From NCBI GenBank assembly GCA_949987565.1, contig OX465103.1:12605145-12669144 (forward strand): a stretch of DNA of 64,000 nt, written 5' to 3'. The stretch comes from Luidia sarsii. Taxonomy: Eukaryota > Echinodermata > Asteroidea > Paxillosida > Luidiidae. Positions 51,355 through 63,860 of the stretch are shown piece by piece; position 1 is the first letter of the stretch, and each line of letters begins with the position of its first letter. Under the pieces are notes generated by a model. The model had not been told where the DNA came from. It searched no databases and saw only the letters and a list, made by a program, of their open reading frames with translations. A program made the translations under genes and the position numbers.

Positions 51355-54300
51355 ATGACTTCAACTGGTCTACTGAAAGTCAGATCCATGTCAGAGGGCT
51401 CTCAGATACCTGAGGAGTCATTTTCAGAGAAATATGGGAAAAGTGATTTTGGGTCGAAGACGGAAAAATCTGACAGGAGCGGACCTGTCGAACATGTCAG
51501 AAATTGGGCCAAAAATGTAGATTTTTTGAGGGGGCCAAAAATGACTTCAACTGGTCTACCGAAAGTCAGATCCATGTCAGAGGGCTCTCAGATACCTGAG
51601 GAGTCATTTTCAGAGAAATATGGGAAAAGTGATTTGGGGTCAAAAACTGAAAAATCTGACAGGAGCGGACCTGTCGAACATGTCAGAAATTGGGCCAAAA
51701 ATCTAGAATTTTTGAGGGGGCCAAAAATGACTTCAACTGGTCTATACAAAGTCAGATCCATGTCAGAGGGCTCTCAGATACCTGAGGAGTCATTTTCAGA
51801 GATATATGGGAAAAGTGATTTTGGGTCGAAGACGGAAAAATCTGACAGGAGCGGACCTGTCGAACATGTCAGAAATTGGGCCAAAAATGTAGATTTTTTG
51901 AGGGGGCCAAAAATGATTTTAACTGGTCTACTGAAAGTCAGATCCATGTCAGAGGGCTCTCAGATACCTGAGGAGTCATTTTCAGAGAAATATAGGAAAA
52001 GTGATTTTGGGTTGAAGACGGAAAAATCTGACAGGAGCGGACCTGTCGAACATGTCAGAAATTGGGCCAAAAATGTAGATTTTTTGAGGGGGCCAAAAAT
52101 GATTTTAACTGGTCTACTGAAAGTCAGATCCATGTCAGAGGGCTCTCAGATACCTGAGGAGTCATTTTCAGAGAAATATGGGAAAAGTGATTTTGGGTCA
52201 AAAACTGAAAAAGCTGACAGGAGCGGACCTGTCGAACATGTCAGAAATTGGGCCAAAAATCTAGATTTTTTGAGGGGGCCAAAAATGACTTCAACTGGTC
52301 TACTGAAAGTCAGATCCATGTCAGAGGGCTCTCAGATACCTGAGGAGTCATTTTCAGAGAAATATGGGAAAAGTGATTTTGGGTCAAAAACTGAAAAATC
52401 TGACAGGAGCGGACCTGTCGAACATGTCAGAAATTGGGCCAAAAATCTTGATTTTTTGAGGGGGCCAAAAATGACTTCAACTGGTCTACCGAAAGTCAGA
52501 TCCATGTCAGAGGGCTCTCAGATACCTGAGGAGTCATTTTCAGAGAAATATGGGAAAAGTGATTTTGGGTCGAAAACTGAAAAATCTGACAGGAGCGGAC
52601 CTGTCGAACATGTCAGAAATGGGGTCAAAAATCCTTTTTTTTTGAGGGGGCCAAAAATGACTTCAACTGGTCTACCGAAAGTCAGATCCATGTCAGAGGG
52701 CTCTCAGATACCTGAGGAGTCATTTTCAGAGAAATATGGGAAAAGCGATTTTGGGTCAAAAACTGAAAAATCTGACAGGAGCGGACCTGTCGAACATTTC
52801 AGAAATTGGGCCAAAAATCTAGATTTTTTGAGGGGGCCAAAAATGATTTCAACTGGTCTACCGAAAGTCAGATCCATGTCAGAGGGCTCTCAGATACCTG
52901 AGGAGTCATTTTCAGAGAAATATGGGAAAAGTGATTTTGGGTCGAAGACGGAAAAATCTGACAGGAGCGGACCTGTCGAACATGTCAGAAATTGGGCCAA
53001 AAATCTAGATTTTTTGAGGGGGCCAAAAATGACTTCAACTGGTCTACTGAAAGTCAGATCCATTTCAGAGGGCTCTCAGATACCTGAGGAGTCATTTTCA
53101 GAGAAATATGGGAAAAGTGATTTTGGGTCAAAAACTGAAAAATCTGACAGGAGCGGACCTGTCGAACATGTCAGAAATTGGGCCAAAAATCTTGATTTTT
53201 TGAGGGGGCCAAAAATGACTTCAACTGGTCTACCGAAAGTCAGATCCATGTCAGAGGGCTCTCAGATACCTGAGGAGTCATTTTCAGAGAAATATGGGAA
53301 AAGTGATTTTGGGTCGAAAACTGAAAAATCTGACAGGAGCGGACCTGTCGAACATGTCAGAAATGGGGTCAAAAATCCTTTTTTTTTGAGGGGGCCAAAA
53401 ATGACTTCAACTGGTCTACCGAAAGTCAGATCCATGTCAGAGGGCTCTCAGATACCTGAGGAGTCATTTTCAGAGAAATATGGGAAAAGCGATTTTGGGT
53501 CAAAAACTGAAAAATCTAACAGGAGCGGACCTGTCGAACATTTCAGAAATTGGGCCAAAAATCTAGATTTTTTGAGGGGGCCAAAAATGATTTCAACTGG
53601 TCTACCGAAAGTCAGATCCATGTCAGAGGGCTCTCAGATACCTGAGGAGTCATTTTCAGAGAAATATGGGAAAAGTTATTTTGGGTCGAAGACGGAAAAA
53701 TCTGACAGGAGCGGACCTGTCGAACATGTCAGAAATTGGGCCAAAAATGTAGATTTTTTGAGGGGGCCAAAAATGACTTCAACTGGTCTACTGAAAGTCA
53801 GATCCATGTCAGAGGGCTCTCAGATACCTGAGGAGTCATTTTCAGAGAAATATGGGAAAAGTGATTTTGGGTCAAAAACTGAAAAATCTGACAGGAGCGG
53901 ACCTGTCGAACATGTCAGAAATTGGGCCAAAAATCTAGATTTTTTGAGGGGGCCAAAAATGACTTCAACTGGTCTACCGAAAGTTAGATCCATGTCAGAG
54001 GGCTCTCAGATACCTGAGGAGTCATTTTCAGAGAAATATGGGAAAAGTGATTTTGGGTCGAAGACGGATAAATCTGACAGGAGCGGACCTGTCGAACATG
54101 TCAGAAATTGGGCCAAAAATGTAGATTTTTTGAGGGGGCCAAAAATGACTTCAACTGGTCTACTGAAAGTCAGATCCATGTCAGAGGGCTCTCAGATACC
54201 TGAGGAGTCATTTTCAGAGAAATATGGGAAAAGTGATTTTGGGTCAAAAACTGAAAAATCTGACAGGAGCGGACCTGTCGAACATGTCAGAAATTGGGCC

Positions 54301-56928
54301 AAAAATCTAGATTTTTTGAGGGGGCGAAAAATGACTTCAACTGGTCTACCGAAAGTCAGATCCATGTCAGAGGGCTCTCAGATACCTGAGAAGACATTTT
54401 CAGAGAAATATGGGAAAAGTGATTTTGGGTCGAAAACTGAAAAATCTGACAGGAGCGGACCTGTGGAACATGTCAGAAATGGGGTCAAAAATCCTTTTTT
54501 TTTGAGGGGGCCAAAAATGACTTCAACTGGTCTACCGAAAGTCAGATCCATGTCAGAGGGCTCTCAGATACCTGAGGAGTCATTTTCAGAGAAATATGGG
54601 AAAAGTGATTTTGGGTCGAAGACGGAAAAATCTGACAGGAGCGGACCTGTCGAACATGTCAGAAATTGGGCCAAAAATGTAGATTTTTTGAGGGGGCCAA
54701 AAATGACTTCAACTGGTCTACTGAAAGTCAGATCCATGTCAGAGGGCTCTCAGATACCTGAGGAGTCATTTTCAGAGAAATATGGGAAAAGTGATTTTGG
54801 GTCAAAAACTGAAAAATCTGACAGGAGCGGACCTGTCGAACATGTCAGAAATTGGGCCAAAAATCTAGATTTTTTGAGGGGGCCAAAAATGACTTCAACT
54901 GGTCTACCGAAAGTCAGATCCATGTCAGAGGGCTCTCAGATACCTGAGGAGTCATTTTCAGAGAAATATGGGAAAAGTGATTTTGGGTCGAAAACTGAAA
55001 AATCTGACAGGAGCGGACCTGTGGAACATGTCAGAAATGGGGTCAAAAATCCTTTTTTTTGAGGGGGCCAAAAATGACTTCAACTGGTCTACCGAAAGTC
55101 AGATCCATGTCAGAGGGCTCTCAGATACCTGAGGAGTCATTTTCAGAGAAACATGGGAAAAGTGATTTTGGGTCGAAGACGGAAAAATCTGACAGGAGCG
55201 GACCTGTCGAACATGTCAGAAATTGGGCCAAAAATGTAGATTTTTTGAGGGGGCCAAAAATGACTTCAACTGGTCTACTGAAAGTCAGATCCATGTCAGA
55301 GGGCCCTCAGATACCTAAGGAGTCATTTTCAGAGAAATATGGGAAAAGTGATTTTGGGTCAAAAACTGAAAAATCTGACAGGAGCGGACCTGTCGAACAT
55401 GACAGAAATGGGGTCAAAAATCCTTTTTTTTTGAGGGGGCCAAAAATGACTTCAACTGGTCTACCGAAAGTCAGATCCATGTCAGAGGGCTCTCAGATAC
55501 CTGAGGAGTCATTTTCAGAGAAATATGGGAAAAGCGATTTTGGGTCAAAAACTGAAAAATCTAACAGGAGCGGACCTGTCGAACATTTCAGAAGATGGGC
55601 CAAAAATGTAGATTTTTTGAGGGGGCCAAAAATGATTTTAACTGGTCTACTGAAAGTCAGATCCATGTCAGAGGGCTCTCAGATACCTGAGGAGTCATTT
55701 TCAGAGAAATATGGGAAAAGTGATTTTGGGTCAAAAACTGAAAAAGCTGACAGGACCTGTCGAACATGTCAGAAATTGGGCCAAAAATCTAGATTTTTTG
55801 AGGGGGCCAAAAATGACTTCAACTGGTCTACTGAAAGTCAGATCCATGTCAGAGGGCTCTCAGATACCTGAGGAGTCATTTTCAGAGAAATATGGGAAAA
55901 GTGATTTTGGGTCAAAAACTGAAAACTCTGACAGGAGCGGACCTGTCGAACATGTCAGAAATTGGGCCAAAAATCTTGATTTTTTGAGGGGGCCAAAAAT
56001 GACTTCAACTGGTCTACCGAAAGTCAGATCCATGTCAGAGGGCTCTCAGATACCTGAGGAGTCATTTTCAGAGAAATATGGGAAAAGTGATTTTGGGTCG
56101 AAAACTGAAAAATCTGACAGGAGCGGACCTGTCGAACATGTCAGAAATGGGGTCAAAAATCCTTTTTTTTTGAGGGGGCCAAAAATGACTTCAACTGGTC
56201 TACCGAAAGTCAGATCCATGTCAAAGGGCTCTCAGATACCTGAGGAGTCATTTTCAGAGAAATATGGGAAAAGCGATTTTGGGTCAAAAACTGAAAAATC
56301 TGACAGGAGCGGACCTGTCGAACATTTCAGAAATTGGGCCAAAAATCTAGATTTTTTGAGGGGGCCAAAAATGACTTCAACTGGTCTACCGAAAGTCAGA
56401 TCCATGTCAGAGGGCTCTCAGATACCTGAGGAGTCATTTTCAGAGAAATATGGGAAAAGTGATTTTGGGTCGAAGACGGAAAAATCTGACAGGAGCGGAC
56501 CTGTCGAACATGTCAGAAATTGGGCCAAAAATGTAGATTTTTTGAGGGGGCCAAAAATGACTTCAACTGGTCTACTGAAAGTCAGATCCATGTCAGAGGG
56601 CTCTCAGATACCTGAGGAGTCATTTTCAGAGAAATATGGGAAAAGTGATTTTGGGTCAAAAACTGAAAAATCTGACAGGAGCGGACCTGTCGAACATGTC
56701 AGAAATTGGGCCAAAAATCTAGATTTTTTGAGGGGGCCAAAAATGACTTCAACTGGTCTACCGAAAGTTAGATCCATGTCAGAGGGCTCTCAGATACCTG
56801 AGGAGTCATTTTCAGAGAAATATGGGAAAAGTGATTTTGGGTCAAAAACTGAAAAAGCTGACAGGAGCGGACCTGTCGAACATGTCAGAAATTGGGCCAA
56901 AAATCTAGATTTTTAGAGGGGGCCAAAA
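51355..56928 (+). repeat. HOR copy, 30 monomers -6 bp (5574 bp)
   Basis: The full header is present. The length is 30x186-6 because of a T8 instead of a T9 tract near 55052 (-1) and a 5-bp loss of AGCGG in GACAGGACCTGTC at about 55753. Private changes include CCATTTCAGAGG near 53061, AGTTATTTTG near 53674, GAGGGGGCGAAAAATG near 54322 and CATGACAGAAATGG near 55399. The block closes in TAG at 56914-56916. Open frames here are 1235, 270 and 401 codons. Confidence 0.85.
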
Positions 56929-58204
56929 ATGACTTCAACTGGTCTACTGAAAGTCAGATCCATGTCAGAGGGCTCTCAGATACCTCAGGAGTCATTTTCA
57001 GAGAAATATGGGAAAAGTGATTTTGGGTCCAAGACGGAAAAATCTGACAGGAGCGGACCTGTCGAACATGTCAGAAATTGGGCCAAAAATGTAGATTTTT
57101 TGAGGGGGCCAAAAATGACTTCAACTGGTCTACCGAAAGTCAGATCCATGTCAGAGGGCTCTCAGATACCTGAGGAGTCATTTTCAGAGAAATATGGGAA
57201 AAGTGATTTGGGGTCAAAAACTGAAAAATCTGACAGGAGCGGACCTGTCGAACATGTCAGAAATTGGGCCAAAAATCTAGATTTTTTGAGGGGGCCAAAA
57301 ATGATTTCAACTGGTCTATACAAAGTCAGATCCATGTCAGAGGGCTCTCAGATACCTGAGGAGTCATTTTCAGAGATATATGGGAAAAGTGATTTTGGGT
57401 CGAAGACGGAAAAATCTGACAGGAGCGGACCTGTCGAACATGTCAGAAATTGGGCCAAAAATGTAGATTTTTTGAGGGGGCCAAAAATGATTTTAACTGG
57501 TCTACTGAAAGTCAGATCCATGTCAGAGGGCTCTCAGATACCTGAGGAGTCATTTTCAGAGAAATATAGGAAAAGTGATTTTGGGTCGAAGACGGAAAAA
57601 TCTGACAGGAGCGGACCTGTCGAACATGTCAGAAATTGGGCCAAAAATGTAGATTTTTTGAGGGGGCCAAAAATGACTTCAACTGGTCTACCGAAAGTCA
57701 GATCCATGTCAGAGGGCTCTCAGATACCTGAGGAGTCATTTTCAGAGAAATATGGGAAAAGTGATTTTGGGTCGAAGACGGAAAAATCTGACAGGAGCGG
57801 ACCTGTCGAACATGTCAGAAATTGGGCCAAAAATGTAGATTTTTTGAGGGGGCCAAAAATGACTTCAACTGGTCTACCGAAAGTCAGATCCATGTCAGAG
57901 GGCTCTCAGATACCTGAGGAGTCATTTTCAGAGAAATATGGGAAAAGTGATTTTGGGTCGAAGACGGAAAAATCTGACAGGAGCGGACCTGTCGAACATG
58001 TCAGAAATTGGGCCAAAAATGTAGATTTTTTGAGGGGGCCAAAAATGATTTTAACTGGTCTACTGAAAGTCAGATCCATGTCAGAGGGCTCTCAGATACC
58101 TGAGGAGTCATTTTCAGAGAAATATAGGAAAAGTGATTTTGGGTCGAAGACGGAAAAATCTGACAGGAGCGGACCGTCGAACATGTCAGAAATTGGGCCA
58201 AAAA

Positions 58205-58256
58205 TGTAGATTTTTTGAGGGGGCCAAAAATGTAGATTTTTTGAGGGGGCCAAAAA
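58205..58256 (+). repeat. 26-bp tandem duplication inside a monomer
   Basis: The segment from TGTAGATTTTTTGAGG to the following CCAAAAA (26 bp) occurs twice in a row, 58205-58230 and 58231-58256. It is bounded by the GGGCCAAAAAT direct repeats that lie 26 bp apart in every monomer. This fits slippage or unequal exchange between those 11-mers. Confidence 0.93.
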
Positions 58257-58406
58257 TGACTTCAACTGGTCTACCGAAAGTCAGATCCATGTCAGAGGGC
58301 TCTCAGATACCTGAGGAGTCATTTTCAGAGAAATATGGGAAAAGTGATTTTGGGTCGAAGACGGAAAAATCTGACAGGAGCGGACCTGTCGAACATGTCA
58401 GAAATT

Positions 58407-58420
58407 GGGCCAAAAATGAT
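58407..58420 (+). other. 26-bp deletion junction, reciprocal to the nearby duplication
   Basis: Here GGGCCAAAAATGAT runs directly into TTTAACTGG, whereas other monomers have a further GTAGA, T6, GAGGGGG segment before the second CCAAAAAT. Exactly the 26 bp gained at 58205-58256 are missing, about one monomer downstream, so the array length is restored. Confidence 0.9.
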
Positions 58421-61400
58421 TTTAACTGGTCTACTGAAAGTCAGATCCATGTCAGAGGGCTCTCAGATACCTGAGGAGTCATTTTCAGAGAAATATAGGA
58501 AAAGTGATTTTGGGTCGAAGACGGAAAAATCTGACAGGAGCGGACCTGTCGAACATGTCAGAAATTGGGCCAAAAATGTAGATTTTTTGAGGGGGCCAAA
58601 AATGATTTTAACTGGTCTACTGAAAGTCAGATCCATGTCAGAGGGCTCTCAGATACCTGAGGAGTCATTTTCAGAGAAATATGGGAAAAGTGATTTTGGG
58701 TCAAAAACTGAAAAAGCTGACAGGAGCGGACCTGTCGAACATGTCAGAAATTGGGCCAAAAATCTAGATTTTTTGAGGGGGCCAAAAATGACTTCAACTG
58801 GTCTACTGAAAGTCAGATCCATGTCAGAGGGCTCTCAGATACCTGAGGAGTCATTTTCAGAGAAATATGGGAAAAGTGATTTTGGGTCAAAAACTGAAAA
58901 ATCTAACAGGAGCGGACCTGTCGAACATGTCAGAAATTGGGCCAAAAATCTTGATTTTTTGAGGGGGCCAAAAATGACTTCAACTGGTCTACCGAAAGTC
59001 AGATCCATGTCAGAGGGCTCTCAGATACCTGAGGAGTCATTTTCAGAGAAATATGGGAAAAGTGATTTTGGGTCGAAAACTGAAAAATCTGACAGGAGCG
59101 GACCTGTCGAACATTTCAGAAATGGGGCCAAAAATCTAGATTTTTTGAGGGGGCCAAAAATGACTTCAACTGGTTTACCGAAAGTCAGATCCATGTCAGA
59201 GGGCTCTCAGATACCTGAGGAGTCATTTTCAGAGAAATATGGGAAAAGTGATTTTGGGTCGAAAACTGAAAAATCTGACAGGAGCGGACCTGTGGAACAT
59301 GTCAGAAATGGGGTCAAAAATCCTTTTTTTTTGAGGGGGCCAAAAAATGACTTCAACTGGTCTACCGAAAGTTAGATCCATGTCAGAGGGCTCTCAGATA
59401 CCTCAGGAGTCATTTTCAGAGAAATATGGGAAAAGTGATTTTGGGTCGAAGACGGAAAAATCTGACAGGAGCGGACCTGTCGAACATGTCAGAAATTGGG
59501 CCAAAAATGTAGATTTTTTGAGGGGGCCAAAAATGACTTCAACTGGTCTACCGAAAGTCAGATCCATGTCAGAGGGCTCTCAGATACCTGAGGAGTCATT
59601 TTCAGAGAAATATAGGGAAAGTGATTTTGGGTCGAAGACGGAAAAATCTGACAGGAGCGGACCTGTCGAACATGTCAGAAATTGGGCCAAAAATGTAGAT
59701 TTTTTGAGGGGGCCAAAAATGACTTTAACTGGTCTACTAAAAGTCAGATCCATGTCAAAGGGCTCTCAGATACCTGAGGAGTCATTTTCAGAGAAATATG
59801 GGAAAAGTGATTCTGGGTCAAAAACTGAAAAATCTGACAGGAGCGGACCTGTCGAACATGTCAGAAATTGGGCCAAAAATCTAGATTTTTTGAGGGGGCC
59901 AAAAATGACTTCAACTGGTCTATACAAAGTCAGATCCATGTCAGAGGGCTCTCAGATACCTGAGGAGTCATTTTCAGAGATATATGGGAAAAGTGATTAT
60001 GGGTCGAAGACAGAAAAATCTGACAGGAGCGGACCTGTCGAACATGTCAGAAATTGGGCCAAAAATGTAGATTTTTTGAGGGGGGCAAAAATGACTTCAA
60101 CTGGTCTACCGAAAGTCAGATCCATGTCAGAGAGCTCTCAGATACCTGAGGAGTCATTTTCAGAGAAATATGGGAAAAGTGATTTTGGGTCGAAGACGGA
60201 AAAATCTGACAGGAGCGGACCTGTCGAACATGTCAGAAATTGGGCCAAAAATGTAGATTTTTTGAGGGGGCCAAAAATGACTTCAACTGGTCTACTGAAA
60301 GTCAGATCCATGTCAGAGGGCTCTCAGATACCTGAGGAGTCATTTTCAGAGAAATATGGGAAAAGTGATTTTGGGTCAAAAACTGAAAAATCTGACAGGA
60401 GCGGACCTGTCGAACATGTCAGAAATTGGACCAAAAATCTAGATTTTTTGAGGGGGCCAAAAATGACTTCAACTGGTCTACCGAAAGTCACATCCATGTC
60501 AGAGGGCTCTCAGATACCTGAGGAGTCATTTTCAGAGAAATATGGGAAAAGTGATTTTGGGTCAAAAACTAAAAAAATCTGACAGGAGCGGACCTGTCGA
60601 ACATGTCAGAAATTGGGCCAAAAATCTAGATTTTTTGAGGGGGCCAAAAATGACTTCAACTGGTCTACTGAAAGTCAGATCCATGTCAGAGGGCTCTCAG
60701 ATACCTGAGGAGTCATTTTCAGAGAAATATGGGAAAAGTGATTTTGGGTCGAAAACTGAAAAATCTGTCAGGAGCGGACCTGTCGAACATGTCAGAAATG
60801 GGGTCAAAAATCCTTTTTTTTGAGGGGGCCAAAAATGACTTCAACTGGTCTACTGAAAGTCAGATCCATGTCAGAGGGCTCTCAGATACCTGAGGAGTCA
60901 TTTTCAGAGAAATATGGGAAAAGCGATTTTGGGTCAAAAACTGAAAAATCTGACAGGAGCGGACCTGTCGAACATTTCAGAAATTGGGCCAAAAATCTAG
61001 ATTTTTTGAGGGGGCCAAAAATGACTTCAACTGGTTTACCGAAAGTCAGATCCATGTCAGAGGGCTCTCAGATACCTGAGGAGTCATTTTCAGAGAAATA
61101 TGGGAAAAGTGATTTTGGGTCGAAAACTGAAAAATCTGACAGGAGCGGACCTGTGGAACATGTCAGAAATGGGGTCAAAAATCCTTTTTTTTTGAGGGGG
61201 CCAAAAAATGACTTCAACTGGTCTACCGAAAGTTAGATCCATGTCAGAGGGCTCTCAGATACCTCAGGAGTCATTTTCAGAGAAATATGGGAAAAGTGAT
61301 TTTGGGTCGAAGACGGAAAAATCTGACAGGAGCGGACCTGTCGAACATGTCAGAAATTGGGCCAAAAATGTAGATTTTTTGAGGGGGCCAAAAATGACTT

Positions 61401-62159
61401 CAACTGGTCTACCGAAAGTCAGATCCATGTCAGAGGGCTCTCAGATACCTGAGGAGTCATTTTCAGAGAAATATAGGAAAAGTGATTTTGGGTCGAAGAC
61501 GGAAAAATCTGACAGGAGCGGACCTGTCGAACATGTCAGAAATTGGGCCAAAAATGTAGATTTTTTGAGGGGGCCAAAAATGACTTTAACTGGTCTACTG
61601 AAAGTCAGATCCATGTCAAAGGGCTCTCAGATACCTGAGGAGTCATTTTCAGAGAAATATGGGAAAAGTGATTCTGGGTCAAAAACTGAAAAATCTGACA
61701 GGAGCGGACCTGTCGAACATGTCAGAAATTGGGCCAAAAATCTAGATTTTTTGAGGGGGCCAAAAATGACTTCAACTGGTCTATACAAAGTCAGATCCAT
61801 GTCAGAGGGCTCTCAGATACCTGAGGAGTCATTTTCAGAGATATATGGGAAAAGTGATTATGGGTCGAAGACGGAAAAATCTGACAGGAGCGGACCTGTC
61901 GAACATGTCAGAAATTGGGCCAAAAATGTAGATTTTTTGAGGGGGGCAAAAATGACTTCAACTGGTCTACCGAAAGTCAGATCCATGTCAGAGGGCTCTC
62001 AGATACCTGAGGAGTCATTTTCAGAGAAATATGGGAAAAGTGATTTTGGGTCAAAAACTAAAAAAATCTGACAGGAGCGGACCTGTCGAACATGTCAGAA
62101 ATTGGGCCAAAAATCTAGATTTTTTGAGGGGGCCAAAAATGACTTCAACTGGTCTACTG

Positions 62160-63860
62160 AAAGTCAGATCCATGTCAGAGGGCTCTCAGATACCTGAGGA
62201 GTCATTTTCAGAGAAATATGGGAAAAGTGATTTTGGGTCAAAAACTGAAAAATCTGACAGGAGCGGACCTGTCGAACATGTCAGAAATTGGGCCAAAAAT
62301 CTTGATTTTTTGAGGTGGACAAAAATGACTTCAACTGGTCTACCGAAAGTCAGATCCATGTCAGAGGGCTCTCAGATACCTGAGGAGTCATTTTCAGAGA
62401 AATATGGGAAAAGTGATTTTGGGTCGAAAACTGAAAAATCTGACAGGAGCGGACCTGTCGAACATGTCAGAAATGGGGTCAAAAATCCTTTTTTTTTGAG
62501 GGGGCTAAAAATGACTTCAACTGGTCTACCGAAAGTCAGATCCATGTCAGAGGGCACTCAGATACCTGAGGAGTCATTTTCAGAGAAATATGGGAAAAGC
62601 GATTTTGGGTCAAAAACTGAAAAATCTGACAGGAGCGGACCTGTCGAACATTTCAGAAATTGGGCCAAAAATCTAGATTTTTTGAGGGGGCCAAAAATGA
62701 CTTCAACTGGTCTACCGAAAGTCAGATCCATGTCAGAGGGCTCTCAGATACCTGAGGAGTCATTTTCAGAGAAATATGGGAAAAGTGATTTTGGGTCGAA
62801 AACTGAAAAATCTGACAGGAGCGGACCTGTCGAACATGTCAGAAATGGGGTCAAAAATCCTTTTTTTTTTAGGGGGCCAAAAATGACTTCAACTGGTCTA
62901 CCGAAAGTCAGATCCATGTCAGAGGGCTCTCAGATACCTGAGGAGTCATTTTGAGAGAAATATAGGAAAAGTGATTTTGGGTCGAAGACGGAAAAATCTG
63001 ACAGGAGCGGACCTGTCGAACATGTCAGAAATTGGGCCAAAAATGTAGATTTTTTGAGGGGGCCAAAAATGATTTTAACTGGTCTACTGAAAGTCAGATC
63101 CATGTCAGAGGGCTCTCAGATACCTGAGGAGTCATTTTCAGAGAAATATGGGAAAAGTGATTTTGGGTCAAAAACTGAAAAATCTGACAGGAGCGGACCT
63201 GTCGAACATGTCAGAAATTGGGCCAAAAATCTTGATTTTTTGAGGTGGACAAAAATGACTTCAACTGGTCTACCGAAAGTCAGATCCATGTCAGAGGGCT
63301 CTCAGATACCTGAGGAGTCATTTTCAGAGAAATATGGGAAAAGTGATTTTGGGTCGAAAACTGAAAAATCTGACAGGAGCGGACCTGTCGAACATGTCAG
63401 AAATGGGGTCAAAAATCCTTTTTTTTTGAGGGGGCTAAAAATGACTTCAACTGGTCTACCGAAAGTCAGATCCATGTCAGAGGGCACTCAGATACCTGAG
63501 GAGTCATTTTCAGAGAAATATGGGAAAAGCGATTTTGGGTCAAAAACTGAAAAATCTGACAGGAGCGGACCTGTCGAACATTTCAGAAATTGGGCCAAAA
63601 ATCTAGATTTTTTGAGGGGGCCAAAAATGACTTCAACTGGTCTACCGAAAGTCAGATCCATGTCAGAGGGCTCTCAGATACCTGAGGAGTCATTTTCAGA
63701 GAAATATGGGAAAAGTGATTTTGGGTCGAAAACTGAAAAATCTGACAGGAGCGGACCTATGGAACATGTCAGAAATGGGGTCAAAAATCCTTTTTTTTTT
63801 AGGGGGCCAAAAATGACTTCAACTGGTCCACCGAAAGTCAGATCCATGTCAGAGGGCTCT
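62160..63860 (+). repeat. 930-bp (5-monomer) terminal duplication
   Basis: Three rare variants recur at an offset of exactly 930 bp. They are GAGGTGGACAAAAATG (about 62312 and 63242), GAGGGCACTCAG (about 62551 and 63481) and a T10-AGGGGG tract (about 62861 and 63791). GAGGGGGCTAAAAATG is shared as well (about 62499 and 63429). Outer limits are approximate. Confidence 0.85.
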
